Of a stretch of DNA of 64,000 bases, positions 36,339 to 45,104 are shown in pieces. The stretch is taken from the NCBI RefSeq assembly GCF_003688285.1, contig NZ_RCNT01000007.1:226154-290153 (forward strand). The letters run 5' to 3'. Origin of the DNA: Rhodophyticola porphyridii (lineage in GTDB: Bacteria > Pseudomonadota > Alphaproteobacteria > Rhodobacterales > Rhodobacteraceae). A program made the position numbers and the translations under genes. Each line of letters opens with the position of its first letter. Within the stretch, counting starts at the first letter, position 1. A model generated the notes under the pieces. That model was given only the letters and a program-made list of their open reading frames with translations. It searched no databases and was not told where the DNA came from.

Positions 36339-36913
36339 TGCGCTTGCTCAGGACGATCCAGCTTGATCAATCCGACAAGGTTGTCTTTGCGCAGGCCGCG
36401 GAAGCGGGTGAGTGGGCGGTGCCTGGCACATTTGTCTTTGCGGGACGCCCGCCTGAGAGCCTAAGCCGCAAGGAACAGATTGCGTTCCGCTCGGGCTTTT
36501 TGGGGGTAACGAGTTTCGGATGGTCCACCTTGGCCGTCGTCACCGCGACGCGGGGCGACGATCACGATCAGGCGGTCACAGCGCTGGCGCATCAACTGGT
36601 CCGGCAGCTGGGCGCCCCGGATCTGGGTGCCGCACTGCCTGCGGCCCAGGAGGAAATTGCACTGGCGGCAGATCTCTGTCGGGGACATGATGAGGGGACA
36701 TTGATCGCGCTGCATCGGCGCATCGACGAGACCGGTGCGCTACGTGAACAGTTCCGATCCCTGAGACCGCGGGATGAAACGGCCTTTTCCGCGGGCTATC
36801 TGCAAGGCCATGACAAAGCGTTCCATTTCGTCGAAACCGAAGACGACCAGGAAGACGACGCGGGGATGCAGATCGATCTGACCGCCTTCGGGCGCGGAGA
36901 GGGAGAGCCATGA
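36338..36913 (+). CDS. DUF6505-family protein
   Basis: The 191-aa product starts MRLLRTIQLDQSDKVVFAQA, continues AEAGEWAVPGTFVFAG and has RKEQIAFRSGFLGVTSFGWS. I recognise this as the small family annotated DUF6505 beside formate dehydrogenases. It is soluble and acidic at the C-terminus, function unknown. The ATG at 36338 shares a base with the previous stop, and its end overlaps the next gene by 4 nt, so translation is coupled. Confidence 0.65.
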   Translation: MRLLRTIQLDQSDKVVFAQAAEAGEWAVPGTFVFAGRPPESLSRKEQIAFRSGFLGVTSFGWSTLAVVTATRGDDHDQAVTALAHQLVRQLGAPDLGAALPAAQEEIALAADLCRGHDEGTLIALHRRIDETGALREQFRSLRPRDETAFSAGYLQGHDKAFHFVETEDDQEDDAGMQIDLTAFGRGEGEP

Positions 36914-37926
36914 GAGAGTTCTGGGTGGCGTCGGGCCATCATCTGACGCAGTTGGGCGCCGACAACCGCATGCGGGTGACGGACGAGCTGATCCTGGCCT
37001 GGCTTGCGCGCCCCGAAGTGATGCCGCCCGAAGAGGCATGCGCGGCGGAGCTAGCCCTGTTCGGCAAGCTCAGGGCGACGCCGCAGGCACCCGTTGCGCA
37101 ATCCGAAATCGACGCGATGGAAGACGAGGATGCCCGGGAGAACTGGACGTTTCTGATCACCCTGCGAGACACGCTTGTCGAGGCCGGCAGCATCGAGGCC
37201 GGTTATCTGGCGCTTCTGCGCGACGGTGTCCGTTTGCCGGTGCTTTTTTACAATCAGCTTGTGCAGTTGATCCTGCGCAACGCGCTCGATGGCTGCGACG
37301 ATACCCGTGTCCTGCGCGCGGCGGAGCTTTTCTTCCGGCCGCAGCGCGCCTTTGTCAAGGATGGCGGTCTGATGCTGGCCGATGACGAACTTGTCGAAGA
37401 GCTTGAGGCGGAACAGCATAGTTCGCCGCTGACCGCGATGCTGGGCGGCGGGGTCGAAGGGCTGGACGTTCTCAATGATGAAAACGACTGGACCTACTGG
37501 AGCCGGTCGGACGCGCATTCGATGGTGTTGCCGTTCGGATCGGATCTCAAGGCTCGGGCCGCGCTTGGTGCGGTGATCGAGCGCTTCGTCCTGCATCTTC
37601 TGGGTCAGACCGTCGTCGTCACACCTCTGATCGAAACGCGGGATGTCGATCTGCGCTGGTTTGTCGGGCTCGACCCGGTCGGAACGGGCATCGGCAATGC
37701 GCTTTGGAACGGTGCGACGCCAAAGGGCAGCCTTGTGGGGATCTATGCGCTCAACTTCCTGTCGGACGAGGCGCTTTTGCCTGCCGCCGCCGGCCATCCG
37801 GTCTATGTTTTGGTCGGGATGGGCGATGACAGCGTGATCCGCTGCAAGCCGCAGAATCTGGTCATGGGCCTGCCCCTGGCCGCGCCGCCGCCTGCCCTCG
37901 CGGCCGCCGTAACGGAGGATGTTTGA
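36910..37926 (+). CDS. DUF6352-family protein
   Basis: The 338-aa product begins MREFWVASGHHLTQLGADNR and has LILAWLARPEVMPPEEACAA, VLFYNQLVQLILRNALDGC and AELFFRPQRAFVKDGG, which I recognise as the family named DUF6352. No enzyme motif is obvious. It is a soluble protein in the middle of the accessory operon (ATGA overlap upstream, TGATG downstream). A role in maturation or assembly of formate dehydrogenase is inferred from position only. Confidence 0.7.
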   Translation: MREFWVASGHHLTQLGADNRMRVTDELILAWLARPEVMPPEEACAAELALFGKLRATPQAPVAQSEIDAMEDEDARENWTFLITLRDTLVEAGSIEAGYLALLRDGVRLPVLFYNQLVQLILRNALDGCDDTRVLRAAELFFRPQRAFVKDGGLMLADDELVEELEAEQHSSPLTAMLGGGVEGLDVLNDENDWTYWSRSDAHSMVLPFGSDLKARAALGAVIERFVLHLLGQTVVVTPLIETRDVDLRWFVGLDPVGTGIGNALWNGATPKGSLVGIYALNFLSDEALLPAAAGHPVYVLVGMGDDSVIRCKPQNLVMGLPLAAPPPALAAAVTEDV

Positions 37927-38462
37927 TGCCGAAGGCTATCCTGCGTCTGGGCATCGTGGCGATGTCGCGCCCGCCGGTCACCCAATGGTCGGGCCGCGTC
38001 CTGCGCCCGGTCTCCGTGATGATCGACCTTCCGCCGCTGGAGGCGGGCGCGCTGATGGCCGATCGTGACGGCGTGCAGACCGTATATCTGGGCGATCACG
38101 AGCTGGCGCTGCATTCCGGCGAGACACGGCATTACATCGACAACCTGATGGCGCGGCAGCCTTCGGTCTGGGTGGCGATGGACAATGATCGTATCGCCGT
38201 CGTCACCGTCGATCCGTATGAGGGAGAGGCGCTGGCCAGCGATCCCGAGCGGATGGTCGAAGCGGTGCCGATGCCCACGACACTCGCCGCACGGCTGGAT
38301 GCATTCGTCAAGGAGCATCACGTCGACGAGGTCTTTCACAAGCGCAAACGCGTGCCGGCGACCTCGGCCGATGCCCCCCGTGCACCGCGGATCCTGCAGC
38401 CCCAGGCCAAATGGGTCCAGACCCGGGGCCGGTCCGGGCGCGGCCCGCTCGGGAAAGGGTAA
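37926..38462 (+). CDS. DUF3305-family protein
   Basis: The 178-aa product (LRLGIVAMSRPPVTQWSGRV, then MARQPSVWVAMDN) is a DUF3305 protein, a family nearly always found with DUF3306 and formate dehydrogenase genes. ATG 37926 has GGAGG 8 nt upstream and shares a base with the previous stop. The C-terminal about 30 residues are Arg/Gly-rich and probably disordered. The function is unproven; an assembly role is likely from the conserved neighbourhood. Confidence 0.78.
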   Translation: MPKAILRLGIVAMSRPPVTQWSGRVLRPVSVMIDLPPLEAGALMADRDGVQTVYLGDHELALHSGETRHYIDNLMARQPSVWVAMDNDRIAVVTVDPYEGEALASDPERMVEAVPMPTTLAARLDAFVKEHHVDEVFHKRKRVPATSADAPRAPRILQPQAKWVQTRGRSGRGPLGKG

Positions 38463-38465
38463 GCG

Positions 38466-39212
38466 ATGTCCGGAGAAGAGAAGAAACACCGCGACGGAGA
38501 AGGGTTTCTGGCCGCATGGTCGCGCCGCAAAAGGCGTGTCGCGCGGGCGGAAGCCCAAGCGACGGACGCGGATAAACAGGCGGCCGAGCCCGACACAGTT
38601 TCCGAGACCGATACCGGGCCGGAGCCAGAGACGGAGCCGGACATCAGTGCAGAAGAACTTGCCGCGCTGCCCCCGATCGACGAGGTCAGCGGCGCAACCG
38701 ATCTGCAACCATTCATGAAACCTGGGGTGCCCGAAACCCTGCGCAAGGCGGCCATGAGAAAGGTCTGGCTCAGCAACACGTTGATCTGCGATCACGACGA
38801 CCCGGCCGTTGACTACGCCTGGGATTGGAACGCGCCCGAAGGCGTGCCGGGCGCCGGCGGCGTTTTGCAGGGGGACAAGGTCTCCAAGATGATGGGCGAC
38901 CTGATCAATCGCAACCGTCACGAGGACGTGCAAAAAGAGCCTGAGGACGACGCGCCGGACGTGGCGGATTTCGCGCAGGAGGGCGGGAAGGATGCAGTGT
39001 CGGATGCGACGCCTGCGGACGCGGAACCCGATTCCGTCTCGCAGGCCGAGCCCGCGTTGCCGACAGACCCGGTGCGCCGTGGCGGCCAGCCCGCCCGCAC
39101 GGATGCGCGCAGCGATGGCGGGTCCGATGCCGGCGAGTCGCGGATGGAGCGGGACGAAACAACCCCCGCGCCAATGGCGCCGCGCCGACACGGCGGTGCG
39201 ATCCCCGAGTAG
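38466..39212 (+). CDS. DUF3306-family protein
   Basis: The 248-aa product begins with FLAAWSRRKRRVARAEAQA and has the core FMKPGVPETLRKAAMRKVWL then DYAWDWN, the DUF3306 signature. Both ends are low-complexity acidic regions (residues 38-65 and 150-245), more extended than in shorter family members. It follows the DUF3305 gene by 3 nt. Function unknown; the pair is a marker of respiratory formate dehydrogenase loci. Confidence 0.78.
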   Translation: MSGEEKKHRDGEGFLAAWSRRKRRVARAEAQATDADKQAAEPDTVSETDTGPEPETEPDISAEELAALPPIDEVSGATDLQPFMKPGVPETLRKAAMRKVWLSNTLICDHDDPAVDYAWDWNAPEGVPGAGGVLQGDKVSKMMGDLINRNRHEDVQKEPEDDAPDVADFAQEGGKDAVSDATPADAEPDSVSQAEPALPTDPVRRGGQPARTDARSDGGSDAGESRMERDETTPAPMAPRRHGGAIPE

Positions 39213-39226
39213 GATAAGGAAGGCAT

Positions 39227-39256
39227 GGTTGGCTGCGCGATAGGTTTTTCCGTATA
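39227..39256 (+). promoter_or_regulatory. likely sigma-70-type promoter for the fdh structural operon
   Basis: TTGGCT at 39227-39232 and TATAAT at 39251-39256 are 18 bp apart, a good vegetative promoter spacing, just after the DUF3306 stop. About 50 bp further down lies an inverted repeat TGCCT-GTTGT-AGGCA (39316-39330 region) that could bind a regulator. The 240-bp gap to the chaperone gene is otherwise empty, so the structural genes may be transcribed separately from the accessory genes. Confidence 0.5.
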
Positions 39257-39451
39257 ATCCCGATAGGCCTTTTACAATAAAGCTTTTTTCCGCCCCTTAC
39301 GCTAGGAAAACACCGTTGCCTGTTGTAGGCAGGACCAGAATAATAATCAGACTGTCGGGGCGTGGAATCATGCTACGCTTGTCGTCAGCGCAACAAAGGG
39401 CCGTTTTTCGGGTGTACTAGCCATAACACTCGTCTGGCGGGGGAGATTCGG

Positions 39452-40111
39452 TTGAGTGGTTTAAGCAAGGGTAAAACCGAGCCAACCAGCGACAGTCAGA
39501 ATGAACAGAGGGCCCAACACTGGGGCTTGCTGTCCTCGCTGCTCGTTGCGCCGCCTAAAAAGGATCTGCTTGCGGCGATTGCCGGGCTCCACGGAGATGA
39601 CACGGCCTTGGGGCAGGCCTATCGGCGGCTGGCAAAGGCCGCGCAAACAGCCGATCCCGCCGCGGTCGAACGCGAGTTCTTCGAGCTTTTCATCGGGGTC
39701 GGTCGGGGTGAACTGCTCCCCTATGCATCCTTCTACATCACCGGCTTCCTGAACGAGCGACCGCTGGCCGATCTGCGCCGCGACCTCGCGGTGATGGGGG
39801 TCGAGCGCGCCCAGGGGCGTCACGAGCCCGAAGACCATATCGCAAGCCTGTCCGAGATCATGGCCGGTCTGGCGTCGGGCCAGTTCAGCGCTGATGCACT
39901 GGGTTGCGGTGCCGCCGGTGAGGCAGGATTCTTTGCCCGTCACCTCCAGCCATGGGCGCCGCAGTTCTTTGACGATCTCGCCGTCGCACCAAGCGCGGAT
40001 TTCTTCCGCCACGTGGCGGAGATCGGCAGCGTGTTCACAGACATCGAAATTCGCGCGTTTGAGTTGGCGCGCAAACAGGAAGGCCCCGCTTCGGCGGCAG
40101 CCGCACATTAG
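39452..40111 (+). CDS. TorD/DmsD-family molybdoenzyme chaperone
   Basis: The 219-aa product has the all-helical TorD layout: QHWGLLSSLLVAPPKKDLLA near the start, VEREFFELFIGVGRGELLPY then ASFYITGFLNERPLADLRRD, and EPEDHIASLSEIMAGLASG (the E-P-D-H signature of the family). These proteins guard TAT-exported molybdo/tungsto-enzymes until the cofactor is in place; the client here must be FdhA. I use TTG 39452, preceded by GGGGGAG at the right distance; an open frame reaches 39362 without a good ribosome site. Confidence 0.82.
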   Translation: MSGLSKGKTEPTSDSQNEQRAQHWGLLSSLLVAPPKKDLLAAIAGLHGDDTALGQAYRRLAKAAQTADPAAVEREFFELFIGVGRGELLPYASFYITGFLNERPLADLRRDLAVMGVERAQGRHEPEDHIASLSEIMAGLASGQFSADALGCGAAGEAGFFARHLQPWAPQFFDDLAVAPSADFFRHVAEIGSVFTDIEIRAFELARKQEGPASAAAAH

Positions 40112-40173
40112 TGCATTCATCACAGTTCAGAGCAGGTGCGTCATCGCCGTGCCAAATGACCAGGGAGGACAAC

Positions 40174-40383
40174 ATGGTAGAGAAAAAGGCGAAACCTCAG
40201 GAAATCACGCGCCGCGGATTCGTGGGCGCAGTGGCCGGTGTATCCGTCGGCGCGGTTGCCGCGGGCTCGGCGCGCCCGGCATTTGCCGAAGAGGTCGGCG
40301 ATGAGCGCACGAAACAGCGCTATCAGGAAACCGAACACGTCCTCGCCTTCTACCGCACCAATCGGTACTACACGGGAGAATAA
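40174..40383 (+). CDS. small twin-arginine formate-dehydrogenase-region protein
   Basis: The 69-aa product carries a TAT-like signal: ITRRGFVGAVAGVSVGAVAA followed by an ARPAFAEE cleavage-like site. The mature part is about 35 residues. It belongs to the 'formate dehydrogenase region TAT target' type seen directly before FdhA. ATG 40174 has a strong AGGGAGGA site. It ends 5 nt before FdhA. A role in export or assembly of FdhA is supposed, not shown. Confidence 0.78.
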   Translation: MVEKKAKPQEITRRGFVGAVAGVSVGAVAAGSARPAFAEEVGDERTKQRYQETEHVLAFYRTNRYYTGE

Positions 40384-40388
40384 CAAAA

Positions 40389-43352
40389 ATGCTTGTCAAA
40401 CGCAGACAACGCGATGCCGCGCGTGGCGGCCTTCAGGGTTTTGCAACCTCCGTCGCGGCACGCCCCGTTGACCGTCGGTCCTTCCTGCGGGGCTCGGGCC
40501 TGGCCGTTGGCGGCCTCGCCGCCGTGACCGCCTTTGGCGCAGGCACGGTTCGCAAGGCCGAAGCCGGCCCCACCGATTTCAGCCAGCCGATCGAGGTGAA
40601 AACCAACATCTGCACCCACTGTTCGGTTGGGTGCACCGTTAAGGCAGAAGTTCAGAACGGGGTCTGGGTTGGCCAGGAGCCCGCCTGGAAAAGCCCGATC
40701 AACCGCGGCACGCATTGCGCCAAGGGCGCGTCCGTGCGCGAACTGGTCCATGGCGACCGTCGCCTGAAATACCCGATGAAGAAAGAGAATGGCGAATGGG
40801 TCCGGATCTCCTGGGATCAGGCCATAGACGAAATCGGCGAGAAAATGCTGGAGGTGCGCGAGCGTAGCGGCGCGGATGCCGCCTATCTGCTCGGCTCGGC
40901 GAAATTCTCGAACGAAGGGGCCTATCTGTTCCGAAAGTTCGCGGCCTTCTGGGGCACCAACAATGTCGACCACCAGGCGCGGATCTGTCACTCCACCACG
41001 GTTGCAGGTGTTGCCAACACCTGGGGCTACGGCGCGATGACGAACTCCTACAACGACATCCGCAACTCCAAGACGATTGTCTTCATGGGCTCGAACGCGG
41101 CCGAGGCGCATCCGGTGTCGCTGCAGCACATCCTGACCGGCAAGGAAACCAACCGCGCCAATGTCATCGTGCTGGACCCCCGCTTCACGCGGACGGCGGC
41201 GCATGCCACCGATTACATCCGCATGCGTCCCGGCACCGATATCGCGGTGATCTGGGGCATCATGTGGCACATCTTTGAAAACGGGTGGGAAGACACCGAG
41301 TTCATCGATCAGCGCGTCTGGGGCATGGATCAGATCCGGGAGGCCGTGCGGGCCTACCATCCCGAAGAGGTCGAGCGCATCACCGGTATCCCGGGCGTGA
41401 CGCTCGAGCGTGTGGCGCAGACCTTCGCGACCCAGAAACCGTCGACCTTCATCTGGTGCATGGGCGGCACGCAGCATACCGTGGGCACCGCGAATGTGCG
41501 GACCTACTGCAACCTTCTGCTGGCCACCGGCAACGTCGGCAATATCGGCAACGGTGCCAACATCTTCCGCGGCCACTGCAATGTTCAGGGCGCCACGGAT
41601 TTCGGCCTCGATATCGGCTCGCTGCCTTGCTACTACGGCCTGTCCGAGGGCGGCTGGAGGCACTGGTCGCGCGTCTGGGAGGTCGATTACGAGTATCTCC
41701 AAAGCCGTTTCGACGCGGTTCCGGCCAAAGGCGGCCGCGATGCGCGGACCCCTCAGGAGAACATGAGCGTTCCCGGCATCCCGTCGACGCGCTGGTTCGA
41801 TGCTGCAACTCTGGACGCCGAAGAGGTCGATCAACGCGACAACATCAAGGCGATGATCGTCTTTGGGCATGGCGGCAACACAGTACCGCGCATGGGTGCG
41901 TCGAAAATCGGGATGGAAGCGTTGGACCTGCTGGTCGTCGCCGATCCGCATCCGACCACATTTGCCGCCTTGCATGATCGCACGGACAACACCTACCTGT
42001 TGCCGATCTCGACCCAGTTCGAGTGCCATGGCAGCCGGACGGCCTCAAACCGTTCGGTCCAGTGGGGTGAAAAAGTTGTCGAACCGATCTTCGAAAGCGA
42101 CAATGACTACGCGGTGATCTACCGCCTGGCACAGCGCCTGGGCTTTGCAGACGAGATGTTCAAGAACTACGAGATGGTTCAGGGCAAGTTCAGCATGGAG
42201 CCGACGGCGGAATCGATCCTGGAAGAGATCAACCGTGGCGGCTGGTCGACTGGCTATACCGGTCAGTCGCCAGAGCGTCTCAAGGCCCATATGCAGCATC
42301 AGGATCAGTTCGATCTGGTGACGCTGCGCACCTATGACGGTGCCCCGGAGGAAATCGCGGGCGATTACTACGGGCTGCCCTGGCCATGTTGGGGCACGCC
42401 GGAGATGCGGCACCCCGGCACGCATATCCTCTACAATCCGAATATCCCGGTCGCGGATGGCGGCGGCGGCTTCCGTCCGCGCTTTGGCCTCGAACGCGAC
42501 GGTCAGACACTGCTGGCCGAGGGAAGCTATCCGCCCGGATCGGATATCGAGGACGGTTACCCGCAGTTCACATATGGCGTGCTGCAGAGCCTCGGCTGGG
42601 ACAGCGAGCTGACGCCCGATGAGCTTGCCACGATCCAGCGCATCGGGGGCAACGACCCCGAAGCCATGGCCGCGGTCAGCTGGTCGCTTGACCTGTCAGG
42701 CGGCATCCAGCGGGTCGCGATATCCCATGGCTGTGTGCCCTTCGGCAACGGCAAGGCCCGCGCGGTGGCATGGAACCTGCCCGACCCAATCCCCGTTCAC
42801 CGGGAGCCGATCTACAGCCCGCGTCCCGATCTGGTCGCCGACTATCCGACCCGCGACGATGGTCGCCAGTTCCGCGTGCCGAATATCGGGCACACGGTCC
42901 AGGCCTCGGCGGTGGACCGCAATATCGCAAGCGACTTCCCGATCGTGCTCACCTCGGGCCGTCTCGTGGAATACGAAGGGGGCGGCGAGGAAACGCGTTC
43001 CAACCCGTGGCTGGCAGAACTGCAGCAGGACATGTTTGTCGAGGTGAACCCGGCGGATGCGGAAAGCCGCGGCATTGTCGATGGATCATGGGTCTGGGTA
43101 CGCGGTCCGGAAATGGACAGCCGCACCCGCGTCAAGGCGCTTGTGACAGAGCGTGTCGCCCCGGGCGTCGCCTTCATGCCCTTCCACTTCGCCGGCTGGT
43201 TCCAGGGTGAAGATCAGCGCGGCAAGTACCCGGAGGGTACCGACCCGGTGGTTCTGGGCGAAAGCGTCAATACCGTAACCACCTATGGCTACGATCCGGT
43301 GACCGGCATGCACGAAGGCAAAGTGACCCTTTGCGAAATCGTGTCCGCGTAA
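40389..43352 (+). CDS. fdhA: formate dehydrogenase catalytic subunit alpha, TAT-exported
   Basis: The 987-aa product is a molybdo/tungsto-bis-pterin oxidoreductase. Residues 29-50 are a twin-arginine signal (RRSFLRGSGLAVGG). The [4Fe-4S] ligands are C75, C78, C82 and C110 (CTHCSVGC ... THCAKG). The catalytic pair is Cys200-His201 in QARICHSTTVAGVANTWG; this is Sec in E. coli FdnG, so no selenocysteine is needed. It oxidises formate to CO2 in the periplasm and passes electrons to FdhB. The neighbouring tungstate transporter suggests W at the active site. The mature enzyme should be a membrane-attached heterotrimer. Confidence 0.93.
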   Translation: MLVKRRQRDAARGGLQGFATSVAARPVDRRSFLRGSGLAVGGLAAVTAFGAGTVRKAEAGPTDFSQPIEVKTNICTHCSVGCTVKAEVQNGVWVGQEPAWKSPINRGTHCAKGASVRELVHGDRRLKYPMKKENGEWVRISWDQAIDEIGEKMLEVRERSGADAAYLLGSAKFSNEGAYLFRKFAAFWGTNNVDHQARICHSTTVAGVANTWGYGAMTNSYNDIRNSKTIVFMGSNAAEAHPVSLQHILTGKETNRANVIVLDPRFTRTAAHATDYIRMRPGTDIAVIWGIMWHIFENGWEDTEFIDQRVWGMDQIREAVRAYHPEEVERITGIPGVTLERVAQTFATQKPSTFIWCMGGTQHTVGTANVRTYCNLLLATGNVGNIGNGANIFRGHCNVQGATDFGLDIGSLPCYYGLSEGGWRHWSRVWEVDYEYLQSRFDAVPAKGGRDARTPQENMSVPGIPSTRWFDAATLDAEEVDQRDNIKAMIVFGHGGNTVPRMGASKIGMEALDLLVVADPHPTTFAALHDRTDNTYLLPISTQFECHGSRTASNRSVQWGEKVVEPIFESDNDYAVIYRLAQRLGFADEMFKNYEMVQGKFSMEPTAESILEEINRGGWSTGYTGQSPERLKAHMQHQDQFDLVTLRTYDGAPEEIAGDYYGLPWPCWGTPEMRHPGTHILYNPNIPVADGGGGFRPRFGLERDGQTLLAEGSYPPGSDIEDGYPQFTYGVLQSLGWDSELTPDELATIQRIGGNDPEAMAAVSWSLDLSGGIQRVAISHGCVPFGNGKARAVAWNLPDPIPVHREPIYSPRPDLVADYPTRDDGRQFRVPNIGHTVQASAVDRNIASDFPIVLTSGRLVEYEGGGEETRSNPWLAELQQDMFVEVNPADAESRGIVDGSWVWVRGPEMDSRTRVKALVTERVAPGVAFMPFHFAGWFQGEDQRGKYPEGTDPVVLGESVNTVTTYGYDPVTGMHEGKVTLCEIVSA

Positions 43353-43368
43353 GGGAGGAAAAAGAAAA

Positions 43369-43965
43369 ATGGCAAGAATGAAGTTTCTTTGCGATGCGGA
43401 CCGGTGCATCGAATGCAACGCCTGTGTCACGGCCTGCAAGAACGAGCACGAGGTGCCCTGGGGCATCAACCGGCGTCGCGTGGTGACCATCAATGACGGT
43501 CTGCCGGGCGAACGCTCGGTGTCGATGGCCTGCATGCACTGCACCGACGCGCCCTGCGCGGCGGTGTGCCCGGTGGATTGCTTCTACACCACCGAGGACG
43601 CTGTGGTGCTCCACTCCAAGGACACCTGCATTGGCTGCGGCTATTGCTTCTACGCGTGCCCGTTCGGCGCGCCGCAATATCCGCGGGTCGGCAATTTCGG
43701 GACACGCGGCAAGATGGACAAATGTACCTATTGCGCCGGTGGCCCCGAGGCAGACATGACCGAAGCGGAATATGTCAAATACGGGTCCAACCGTCTGGCC
43801 GAAGGCAAACTGCCGCTCTGCGCAGAGATGTGCTCGACCAAATCGCTGCTTGCAGGCGACGGGGATATCATCGCCGACATCTATCGTGAGCGTGTCGTGA
43901 CGCGGGGTTATGGCTCCGGGGCATGGGGCTGGCGCAGCGCCTATGGCGAAACCGTGTCTGTCTGA
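43369..43965 (+). CDS. fdhB: formate dehydrogenase iron-sulfur subunit beta
   Basis: The 198-aa product has four ferredoxin-type clusters: CIECNACVTACKNEHEVPW, CMHCTDAPCAAVCPVDCF, CIGCGYCFYACPFGAPQY, and a last set from CTYC with CAEMC. This is the FDH3/DMSO-reductase beta type that wires FdhA to the cytochrome b subunit. There is no own signal peptide, so it would travel with FdhA through TAT. It follows fdhA by 16 nt with GGGAGGAAA upstream. Confidence 0.92.
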   Translation: MARMKFLCDADRCIECNACVTACKNEHEVPWGINRRRVVTINDGLPGERSVSMACMHCTDAPCAAVCPVDCFYTTEDAVVLHSKDTCIGCGYCFYACPFGAPQYPRVGNFGTRGKMDKCTYCAGGPEADMTEAEYVKYGSNRLAEGKLPLCAEMCSTKSLLAGDGDIIADIYRERVVTRGYGSGAWGWRSAYGETVSV

Positions 43966-43977
43966 GGGGGGCGACAA

Positions 43978-45006
43978 ATGACAATTTTCACCAAGATGAG
44001 CCGTGTCATCGCGGTGCTGGCACTGGGGCTGTTTGCGGTGATCGCACAGCCGCAGGCGGCGCAGGCGCAAGACATCATCAACCCGACCGCAGAGTCGGTG
44101 ACCGAAGACGCGCTGATGGAGGCGCTCAACGGCGATGCACAGGTCCAGGGCCGGGTGTCGATCCCGGACGATCTGTCCTCGGGGCTGATCAAACCCGCAA
44201 ACCGTGGTTGGGCCGATACCCATGGCGGTCCGGTCCGCACCGTCAATCTGATTGCGGTGGTCGGCATGATCGTGTTGCTGGTGGCGTTCTACGCCATCCG
44301 CGGCAAGATCCGGATCGATTCCGGCCCCTCCTCCGAGCGTATTCAACGGTTTAGCGCGACAGAGCGCTTTGCGCACTGGCTGATGGCGGTGTCGTTCATT
44401 GTATTGGCTTTGACCGGCCTGAACCTCGTTTTCGGGCGTGCGGTGATCCTGCCTGTGTTTGGCGAAGGCGTGTTCGGGACGCTGTCGGCCTGGGGCAAGG
44501 TTGCCCATAACTACATGGGCTTTGCGTTCATGCTCGGCCTGATCCTGTCCTTCGTGTACTGGATCGCGCACAACATCCCCGACAAGGTGGACATGCACTG
44601 GCTCAGCAAGGGTGGCGGGCTGTTCGTGAAAGGCGTGCATCCGCCGGCCAAGAAGTTCAACGCCGGTCAGAAGGGCATTTTCTGGTCCGTGACCCTAGGT
44701 GGTGCCGCGCTGTCCTTCACCGGTGTCATGCTTCTGTTCCCCGAACTTGCGGGCGGTGAAGCCGGATGGCAGCTCTATCAGGTCATTCACGGCGTCGTGG
44801 CCGCCATCCTGACCGCGATCGTCATCGCACATATCTATATCGGCTCGGTCGGTATGGAAGGCGCCTACGATGCCATGGGCTCGGGTGAGGTCGATCTGAA
44901 CTGGGCCAAGGAGCACCATTCCCTCTGGGTCGAAGAGGTGCAGGGCAAGTCGTCGGACGGCACCGGTGATGGGTCTTCACGCCCCGGCACACAGCCGGCC
45001 GAATAG
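43978..45006 (+). CDS. fdhC: formate dehydrogenase cytochrome b556 subunit gamma
   Basis: The 342-aa product has an N-terminal signal-like segment (residues 8-32, ending AAQAQD) and a periplasmic stretch. A further membrane helix at about 80-100 precedes the cytochrome b561-type four-helix domain from about 118 (RFSATERFAHWLMAVSFIVL, WGKVAHNYMGFAFMLGLILS, VIHGVVAAILTAIVIAHIYI) with His residues placed to bind heme b. It takes electrons from FdhB to the quinone pool. The final 30 residues are Ser/Gly-rich. Confidence 0.9.
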   Translation: MTIFTKMSRVIAVLALGLFAVIAQPQAAQAQDIINPTAESVTEDALMEALNGDAQVQGRVSIPDDLSSGLIKPANRGWADTHGGPVRTVNLIAVVGMIVLLVAFYAIRGKIRIDSGPSSERIQRFSATERFAHWLMAVSFIVLALTGLNLVFGRAVILPVFGEGVFGTLSAWGKVAHNYMGFAFMLGLILSFVYWIAHNIPDKVDMHWLSKGGGLFVKGVHPPAKKFNAGQKGIFWSVTLGGAALSFTGVMLLFPELAGGEAGWQLYQVIHGVVAAILTAIVIAHIYIGSVGMEGAYDAMGSGEVDLNWAKEHHSLWVEEVQGKSSDGTGDGSSRPGTQPAE

Positions 45007-45012
45007 TGATCC

Positions 45013-45051
45013 GGTCCACGGCCGGGCAGGCCCCTGCCCCGGCCGTGGACC
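45013..45051 (+). other. long stable hairpin between fdhC and the Mrp-type gene
   Basis: Bases 45013-45030 (GGTCCACGGCCGGGCAGG) pair with 45033-45051, an 18-bp arm with one extra C. There is no T-run after it, so it is not a classic terminator. It could be a processing or stability element that sets the level of the downstream genes. It lies inside the longest open frame upstream of the Mrp-type ATPase, which supports the later start at 45105. Confidence 0.6.
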
Positions 45052-45104
45052 CATCGCAGGCCCGATCGGCCTGCTTTCGCACGATATGCATAAAGACCTT
45101 CACC

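Noticed and set aside
37803..39191. 462-codon open frame on the minus strand opposite the DUF3305/DUF3306 genes
   Set aside because: The plus-strand genes have good ribosome sites, tight spacing and known families.
40368..42029. 553-codon open frame on the minus strand opposite fdhA
   Set aside because: FdhA is certain from its cluster and catalytic motifs; the antisense product has no recognisable domain.
43267..44640. 457-codon minus-strand frame opposite fdhB and fdhC
   Set aside because: His/Arg-rich shadow of certain genes.
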